From the NCBI GenBank assembly GCA_036362985.1, contig JAYGXS010000010.1:11793636-11857635 (forward strand): a stretch of 64,000 nt of DNA, in the 5' to 3' direction. A program made the translations under genes and the position numbers. Within the stretch, counting starts at the first letter, position 1; every line of letters starts with the position of its first letter. Of the stretch, positions 58,250-64,000 are shown in pieces. This DNA is from Ligula intestinalis (lineage: Eukaryota > Platyhelminthes > Cestoda > Diphyllobothriidea > Diphyllobothriidae). The notes below the pieces were generated by a model. It did no database searches. It was not told the origin of the DNA and was given only the letters and a program-made list of their open reading frames with translations.

Positions 58250-59220
58250 CTAAAGCCCATCTCCGAAAATAGTGTCAGCAGAATAAATCAACCCTGGTTA
58301 AATGTAGTTACCAAACCTGAAACAGAGACCAACAACTTGGCGAAAAACAAGCAAGAAAAAGATTCTACAAACGAACAAGAGGTACAAATGACCGGCTCTA
58401 TGATAAGACTCCACATGAGAGGTTTCATAAGTGACCGTGGAAGCCTAGGTCACAGAGGCAGTCAATAACATTCGCAAATTCTTAATGGCATATCAACCCA
58501 CAACGGTTGCATTAAGGAACTATTATTAAAATGAAAATTAAATGTGCAGTTATTTTTTGACACCCTGCTATACAGACAAATAAATTGCGTTGTTATGCTT
58601 TCGCCCCTAGGACGTCTCTTGGCAAATATTTCCCTACGGAAGCTCAGAAAATAAGCTGTGGTCACTGCATTGATGCAATATTTGCCCTTGCCGCAGCAAA
58701 AACCGATGTAGATGCACTCTTAAATGCTGTCAATCAAACAATCCTTCCATTAAGTTCACGTTGATAGTAGCAAAGGCAGGTTTGCTTACTATTTTGGATG
58801 CCCTCGTAAGTCGAAGCCCGGATGGTAGCGTTTCAAAGAGCATTTATCGAAAATAAACCTGGTCTGAACAATACACAAACTCAAGCAGTTTCGTTCCCAT
58901 CAAACAGAAACACAAACCGGTGCGCTGATAAGAAAAATGGCTAGAACATTTGCTTGATAGATAGAATTAAGATAGATAGAGCGTTTGACAAAACATTCGA
59001 ATGCCAGATATTCTGTGTAGGAATTTTTTGTGCAAACTCTCCGGCAGGATATGGAAACCGGAATTCTCTGCCATAATACTGACTTCTCTCTGATAAATTC
59101 CAGGAAAATAAATGCTAAAATAAGGTAGACCCAAGTCCTGGTCAGATTACAATAGGCCTTACTATGACAGACGCATGTTGGTTAATGTGCCAGAAATGGC
59201 CATTCCAGTATCCCTAGTAT
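58250..59220 (+). pseudogene. PLE-type reverse transcriptase R in composite block 2
   Basis: Sister of the RT at 35050-36280, more decayed. The motif B area reads LLYRQINCVVMLSPLGRLLA near 58558-58625. The catalytic loop is only a trace (CIDAIFALAAAKTDVDALL near 58660-58720, after a frameshift). RSPDGSVSKSIYRK follows near 58812-58855. A post-thumb frame, DYNRPYYDRRMLVNVPEMAI then PVSLVFEHNIDINRS, is at 59145-59250. No GIY-YIG motif is visible before unit U copy 5 starts near 59250. Confidence 0.55.
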
Positions 59221-59249
59221 TTGAACACAATATTGATATAAACCGCTCA

Positions 59250-59368
59250 TGAGAAAAATCAGGAACTAAACAGCGTGAAACACAAACCGGCTGTTGTCCC
59301 CTGGCTAGAACCCTGTCACCTATTAAGCGTTCCTACCCAGCAACACCTCAGTCATCAGTCACTTATCT
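59250..59368 (+). repeat. Unit U, copy 5, part left of PLE M
   Basis: Matches the start of copy 2 (ACCGGCTGTTGTCCCCTGGC, then CGTTCCTACCCAGCAACACC). The match resumes at 61606, on the other side of PLE M. Confidence 0.5.
59357..59368 (+). repeat. Target-site duplication of PLE M, left
   Basis: AGTCACTTATCT, repeated exactly at 61594-61605. Confidence 0.8.
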
Positions 59369-59414
59369 AAATTTAAAGCAACGTTTCCCTGGTACAAATT
59401 TAAATATGGCAATA

Positions 59415-59470
59415 GCAGCAAAATGATTTATTGGATCCATATCATTTCGAGAGAGCTCGTCAGTTGCCGC
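59415..59470 (-). ncRNA. Hammerhead ribozyme-like motif (PLE M tail)
   Basis: Minus strand: stem I GCGGCAA/TTGCTGC (59464-59470 with 59415-59421), core CTGACGA (59457-59463), GAAA (59445-59448), stem III ATGAT/ATCAT (five pairs), cleavage nucleotide U at 59422. Stem II is the weak point: GCTCTCTC gives only one closing pair. A perfect three-way layout otherwise. Confidence 0.5.
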
Positions 59471-59675
59471 CTCTCATTACTTAACGTGAATCACAAAAGA
59501 GAAGAAACACAATGAATTCGTACAGAAAAATCGATATCAACACAAGGTCATAAGGAGTGGCCAAGTGGCTAATCAATAACATGAGAAGTTCAAAAGCTAT
59601 GGTCAGCAAAAATAACAGGGAAAAAACACCTGAAGTAACAACTTAGGAGAAAACTGTATAAACAGGGAGCCAATG

Positions 59676-61325
59676 TTACCAAGGCAAAGTTAGGTTCACT
59701 ACATGCTCCAACTGTTTACATAGGTCGGGTTTGACCCGCCGTATGTAGGCTGCCTCCAGGTAGCGTAAAGTGCGAGTTTTTCGTGCTCGAACAAGTACTC
59801 GGAAGGACGTTTGGGGGTCAACAGAATGGCCCGAGTCTAACAGATGTTCAGTAATTGAGGATCGGGGAATTCTGTTTTCCTGTTTCATTAGCCAGCTTGG
59901 TAAATGTTCCTTAGCTCTGGTGGCCAATTGCCTCTGCGTTCGCCCTATGTACTTGCATCCGCAAGTACATGTAAATTCATAAATGCAGTTTGAAGTGGCG
60001 TGCATCGGCATGGCATCCTTCGCATGAGGAACTGGTAAAGGCTTTGTCAGATTGCATATTATCAGATCAGCAGCATAGTACGTCCTTTCAATGGCATTAC
60101 GAAGGCGTCTTTTGATGGTGTTTAGTATGTTGTCGCCCTTAAATGGTAAGGAAATGAAGACGAGCTTTTTTGGTGCTAATTTTTGCGTCAATTTAGGTCT
60201 GAGAGGTTTATTGTATTTGTCTATAAATTGACTTGGATATCCTCGCTTCATAAGTGTGCGTTTAAGGTTGGTTAATTCATTATCCAATGTATCCGTAGAA
60301 CAGATCATTCTGGCCCTCTGGAAAAGAGTATATACCAAGTTACGTTTCCATTGAATGGGAACAAAACTCAGATAATGTAAATACTGTCCTTTCCAGGTGT
60401 TTTTATGGAAGACCGTCCGTGTAATGGAACCATCTTTCTGTCTGGATAAGTTAACGTCGAGAAAGGAAAGATGGTTATCTTGTTCCTGTTCCATGGTAAA
60501 TTTTATCTTAGGATGCAGACTGTTCATTGTAGACAATAATCCTTCGGCTTCCCTTGGATTGTCCACAATCGCAAATATGTCATCTACATATCGTCTGTAT
60601 AATGTGTTTTTGTTCAATTTGGCAGATACTTTGTCTTCTAAATGGCCCATAAATATGTCAGCAAAGGTAGGTCCTAGTGGGCTTCCCATCGCGACTCCGT
60701 CAATTTGTCGGTATAATTTTCCGTTGAATAGAAATTGGACATTCTTTGTACATAATTGTAGTAAGTTTCGTAATATTTCAGGAGCCAGACGGGTATCCGA
60801 AGAATAAGTGCAAATGATATCAATAGTTTCTTCCAAGGGAACGTTGGTAAATAATGACTCAACGTCCAAGGATATCATGTGTTTGTCGGAAATATTTTGG
60901 TGTCTTATTTCGTCCACAAAATGGAAACTATCTTTTAATGTGTAAGAAGAAAACCTTTTGCGAATTGGTTCTATTTCCTTCACAAGCCATTGTGCTAGTC
61001 TATGAAATGGTGAGTTTGACATGGATAGAATTGGCCGTAAAGGAATATCCTTTTTATGTGTTTTTGGTAAACCATATAGTCGTGGTATATATGAACCCCT
61101 GGGTTTTAGGGACAGAGCTGTTTTGGAATCCATTAGATTATTATCCAACAGAAGCTTGATCATTTTCCAGGCAGAGGCTTCCAATGCCTTGGTTTCATCT
61201 TTACCTTTTGCTTCTAGACGAAATTTACTGGAATCTTTTAAAATGGCTTCCATTTTCTTAACGTAATCATTGCGTTTTAATGCATTAAAAAGGCACAAGG
61301 AAATAGTTATTTCCAAACCTGACAA
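59676..61325 (-). CDS. PLE reverse transcriptase with GIY-YIG endonuclease, 5'-truncated
   Basis: 549 codons without a stop. Residues 1-17 come from the inverted junction, so genuine family sequence starts at RNDYVKKMEA (residue 18). RT: LYGLPKTHKKDIPLRPIL (83-100), motif A SLDVESLFTNVP (152-163), motif B DGVAMGSPLGPTFADI (209-224), motif C YRRYVDDIFAIV (243-254) with both aspartates, then SFLDVNLSRQKDGSI (about 290-305). Linker with LPFKGDN near 400. GIY-YIG at about 447-500: CIYEFTCTCGCKYIGRTQRQ, EHLPSWL with the expected Tyr, Gly, Arg and Glu. It ends HVVNLTLPW. Such proteins reverse-transcribe their RNA at the nicked target. The missing N-terminus (PDKG block) probably prevents function. 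Confidence 0.9.
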   Translation of the reverse strand: MSGLEITISLCLFNALKRNDYVKKMEAILKDSSKFRLEAKGKDETKALEASAWKMIKLLLDNNLMDSKTALSLKPRGSYIPRLYGLPKTHKKDIPLRPILSMSNSPFHRLAQWLVKEIEPIRKRFSSYTLKDSFHFVDEIRHQNISDKHMISLDVESLFTNVPLEETIDIICTYSSDTRLAPEILRNLLQLCTKNVQFLFNGKLYRQIDGVAMGSPLGPTFADIFMGHLEDKVSAKLNKNTLYRRYVDDIFAIVDNPREAEGLLSTMNSLHPKIKFTMEQEQDNHLSFLDVNLSRQKDGSITRTVFHKNTWKGQYLHYLSFVPIQWKRNLVYTLFQRARMICSTDTLDNELTNLKRTLMKRGYPSQFIDKYNKPLRPKLTQKLAPKKLVFISLPFKGDNILNTIKRRLRNAIERTYYAADLIICNLTKPLPVPHAKDAMPMHATSNCIYEFTCTCGCKYIGRTQRQLATRAKEHLPSWLMKQENRIPRSSITEHLLDSGHSVDPQTSFRVLVRARKTRTLRYLEAAYIRRVKPDLCKQLEHVVNLTLPW

Positions 61326-61519
61326 AGGTCATGGTGTGGTTATCCTCAATTGTTACTTCAGGTGTTTTTCCCTGTTATTTTTGCTGACCATAGCTTTTGA
61401 ACTTCTCATGTTATTGATTAGCCACTTGGCCACTCCTTATGACCTTGTGTTGATATCGATTTTTCTGTACGAATTCATTGTGTATCTTCTCTTTTGTGAT
61501 TCACGTTAAGTAATGAGAG

Positions 61520-61575
61520 GCGGCAACTGACGAGCTCTCTCGAAATGATATGGATCCAATAAATTATTTTGCTGC
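61520..61575 (+). ncRNA. Hammerhead ribozyme-like motif (inverted arm of PLE M)
   Basis: Same motif as 59415-59470 in the opposite arm. Stem III is ATGAT/ATTAT, with a G-U pair replacing G-C, so pairing is kept. Confidence 0.5.
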
Positions 61576-61593
61576 TATTGCCATATTTTAAAA

Positions 61594-61605
61594 AGTCACT
61601 TATCT
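61594..61605 (+). repeat. Target-site duplication of PLE M, right
   Basis: AGTCACTTATCT, identical to 59357-59368. Confidence 0.8.
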
Positions 61606-63640
61606 GTTCTTGACCACTGCCCCAACAAACACTTTACAACAGTTCATTCAATAAAGTGTTATTCATTAAACGATGGATCACTGGTTGCGCAATACCCCTG
61701 ACTAGTAAAATATTTAGGTCTCACAGTACACGCACATTTTTTGCCTTTACGCTGCCACTTCGATAGTTGAACGGAGGCCAGCATACGATCGATAGCCCTC
61801 GACCATTCAAATTCAGCACACGCAGTGACGGTGACGTGGAAAGAACTGCGCCATCTTGGTTTCCAAGTCCTACTGATTAATGGATGTACCTTTTTTCGTC
61901 ATCTCCTGTCTACCTTTTCGGATTTTTCTGCCCTAAGTGTGATTGTGAACCTTTTAAATGGTAAGCGCAACTTCAAACTAATTCCTGCAACTCTCGTTGT
62001 AATCTAACTGGTTAGGCACTCTCTAGTTTTTTTCAATTTATTCAGATTTAGGATGCCTACGCATGTGAATGCACATAAATATGTCGTTTAAGCGGTACGA
62101 CGCAACCTATTTTCGTCTTGTAGGCATCGTTGTTGCACTCACGGCCTCGTTAATTTTTGTTATGTTCTTGGCAGGCCGCGCAGGGCACCGCTATCTGCCC
62201 GGCGAAAAAATCGCTATGGACAATCTTTCAACATATCCGAATCAATCGGAAGAACCCAAGCGTAGTATGTAAATCTGCTACTTGTATTCAACAATAACTG
62301 TACTGTTCTGTCTGTCACTTATCCGTCCATTTTCCTTAACGCTGTCTTTCACCCTGGATTAAGTGAGACTGTGCCGCGCCTACGGCCGTTATCGAGGGAT
62401 TGTGAATTTACTCCCGAGCTGCCGGTAATACAAGAGGTGTCGGCAGCAGAGGAGAAACAGGCGGAGGAGGAAGAGGAGGAAGAAGCTGCGAATGCAGAAT
62501 GGGAGCAAAAATTGGGCTATGAAGAGGACATTAAGGTGGAAAACAAGAAGTTAGATGAAGCAAACGAAATGTCCTCTAAAGCTATGCAAGCAGCACCAGA
62601 CGTTAGTTTTGTTGAACATTCCCTTAGTGGCAATTGCAATTATTGTGCGCCGCTTATCCTTAAGAGAAATATATAAGACTCCGGTACCAGAACATCTCAG
62701 TTGATTTGGCCTGAACCGCCAGCTGAAAGGCTGTTACCTCCACGTTGAAAGGCCGTCAATAAGTCTTTCCGTAAGTTGATGATTGTTCTACTAGGGTCTT
62801 TTGAGAGTCATCTTTGCCATTTTTCTCCTCTTCTCTCACATACTCAGTTACATTTCCAACCCATATCTCACTGATACTAACCATTGTAGAAATCAATACT
62901 CTGCTAGATCAAAGGGAACGGAAGTCCATTCGTCGATGCCTACGACAGCTGAGGAGACTGGTTGTCTGTTTTGGGAAATCGAAAGTTGAGGAATAAGAGA
63001 AAAGCATGTAAACCCTGTACAGAGAGCTCACTTTTTGTCAAATGCTTGTACATATTCATGATTGCAATTCTTTGAATAAAGCGTTCTTTGTATAGTGATT
63101 AGTAGATTACCTCGAAGCAAACCTGACATAAAATGAAGGAAGGTAGACATATGCGAATCCGGGAAGGTATACATTCAGCCCGCAGCTGCGAAGTAGAAAT
63201 CCGTAGTTAGCCGAACAAGCTGAGTTTCTTTATTGCTTTGCTGGGATGGTCATGTCGTCGAATTAAGATGAACGATGCAACCATGCAATATGCAAACTAA
63301 GTTTATCCGGACAAGAAGTATTCTCAACTACGGGCAAATCATTCTGATTGGGACATTTGTACGTTTTGGTAGAGTGGCCGAACTGATTATGGCTACATGC
63401 TATTAGGGCTTGCTAGCTGACTATTTACACAATCAGTGATTGCTCATCTCCCTTTGACATGATGTTCCGGTGACAATTTGCATTTCATTGTCCATAAGTG
63501 CGCTGTCAAAATGGATCAGATGGCTGCCGCATACATGGTGTCCGATAATGTTCCGAGGGTTGTCGACTGTTTACGTGTTGTGCAAAAAGTGTATTTGTAT
63601 CAGGTTTCAGGGTGCCACGCCTGACGTTACTTATGACCTT
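61606..63640 (+). repeat. Unit U, copy 5, part right of PLE M
   Basis: Continues from 59368: CTTGACCACTGCC matches copy 2 near 36460, then GCTGCCACTTCGATAG and TWKELRHLGFQVLLI (61837-61880). The three exons lie at 62081-62996. The conserved 3' flank follows (63470-63600, LSKWIRWLP then GLSTVYVLCKKCICI). The match fades near 63640. Confidence 0.65.
62081..62996 (+). pseudogene. Unit U three-exon gene, copy 5 (best preserved)
   Basis: Exon 1 (62081-62264) starts MSFKRYDATYFR, then a membrane or signal segment LVGIVVALTASLIFVMFLAG, then HRYLPGEKIAMDN, and ends at a GTATGT donor. Exon 2 (about 62364-62770) encodes RLRPLSRDCEFTPELPVIQE, a Glu-rich stretch (AEEEEEEEAANAEWEQ), FVEHSLSGNCNYCAPLILKR, an in-frame stop near 62675, then QLIWPEPPAERLLPP, ending at a GTAAGT donor (62771). 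Exon 3 (62890-62996, after CATTGTAG) encodes INTLLDQRERKSIRRCLRQL then RRLVVCFGKSKVEE. AATAAA follows at 63075. Overall a short protein with a hydrophobic N-terminus, acidic middle and basic tail. I know no such family. The exon 2 stop suggests it is broken, unless splicing differs. Confidence 0.5.
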
Positions 63641-64000
63641 ATCTGCGTCTTATACCTACACAACCTTGAAAAGCCAAACTCAAACAGTGGGAGTGCACTG
63701 AAAAGGGAGTGATCGGGTCAAATCTTACCTGTGTGAGGATACCAGAGTTCAAGTTAAGTAGCTATTGTAGCCTGTCTCGTAGTCCACCGATTGATTACTT
63801 CGCAAAATACAAATGTTGGGCGGACTGTGATATGCAAATTTCATCTAAAGTTGACGCCCTCCAATAGTAGGACATTTATCGCACTGTAACAGTCTCGAGC
63901 TCTGAGTACAAATGCAGCAGAGGAAGAGCTGTACAATGGCAGTTTACGTCGTAGCTGGTTGCCTTCTCTTCACCACTCTTGTCCAGAACGGTCGCTTTCA

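Larger units (their letters stand above)
59369..61593 (-). mobile_element. Penelope-like element M, youngest copy
   Basis: Minus-strand PLE bounded by 12-bp duplications (59357-59368, 61594-61605). It consists of a tail at 59369-59675, a long RT plus GIY-YIG frame at 59676-61276 and, at the 5' end, an inverted copy of the tail (61350-61590) that reads as the near-perfect reverse complement of 59400-59632. Between them, 61277-61347 is an inverted scrap of the N-terminal coding region, which on the plus strand reads EIVISKPDKGHGVVILN. The first ~200 residues usual for the family are missing, so this copy is not autonomous. Arm identity suggests a recent insertion. It split unit U copy 5. Confidence 0.92.

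Overview
This window reads as repeat-dominated nuclear DNA of a metazoan, most likely a parasitic flatworm (a diphyllobothriidean tapeworm would fit). That assignment is an inference. It rests on the dense mix of Penelope-like elements (PLEs) with GIY-YIG endonucleases, CR1/jockey-type and RTE-type LINEs, a Ty3/gypsy remnant, degenerate TTAGGG-like tracts, and splice-site-bearing gene fragments. I see no bacterial operons, no rRNA and no confidently identified single-copy host gene. Almost every recognisable protein is a broken retroelement product. The best preserved is a 5'-truncated PLE at 59.4-61.6 kb with an unbroken RT plus GIY-YIG frame.

Layout. 0-2.2 kb: CR1-like LINE (minus) split by a PLE tail. 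5.0-5.7 kb: LINE with its RT deleted. 7.1-8.5 kb: two decayed PLE pieces head to head. 9.5-12.7 kb: head-to-head PLE pair with a 10-N assembly gap. 13.8-19.9 kb: three more PLE remnants and a hairpin with a ribozyme-like core. 20-27.6 kb: AT-rich, nothing recognised. 27.6-30.2 kb: RTE-type LINE interrupted by a PLE. 30.2-31.5 kb: tandem and dispersed short repeats. 31.9-38.9 kb: a composite block made of an inverted copy of a three-exon unit ('unit U'), a core with an RT resembling PLEs, and a direct copy of unit U. 40.4-49.0 kb: four PLEs, one nested in another. 50.6-51.4 kb: gypsy integrase remnant. 52.0-63.7 kb: second copy of the composite block, expanded by insertions of PLEs, LINEs, a gypsy-like LTR and a hAT-like MITE.

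Three themes link these features. (1) Several PLEs end in hammerhead-ribozyme-like motifs (CUGANGA, stem II, GAAA, short or palindromic stem III). (2) Many PLE copies carry an inverted copy of their own 3' segment at their 5' end; the arms at 59.4/61.6 kb appear nearly identical and the element has a 12-bp target-site duplication. (3) Unit U, present in at least five copies, has conserved splice sites and encodes a hydrophobic exon 1, a Glu-rich exon 2 and a basic exon 3. It flanks a PLE-type RT in inverted and direct orientation. It may be the outer part of a large, gene-carrying PLE with no recognisable endonuclease, and it is the main candidate for something undescribed. All readings were made by eye; alignments and RNA folding were not run.
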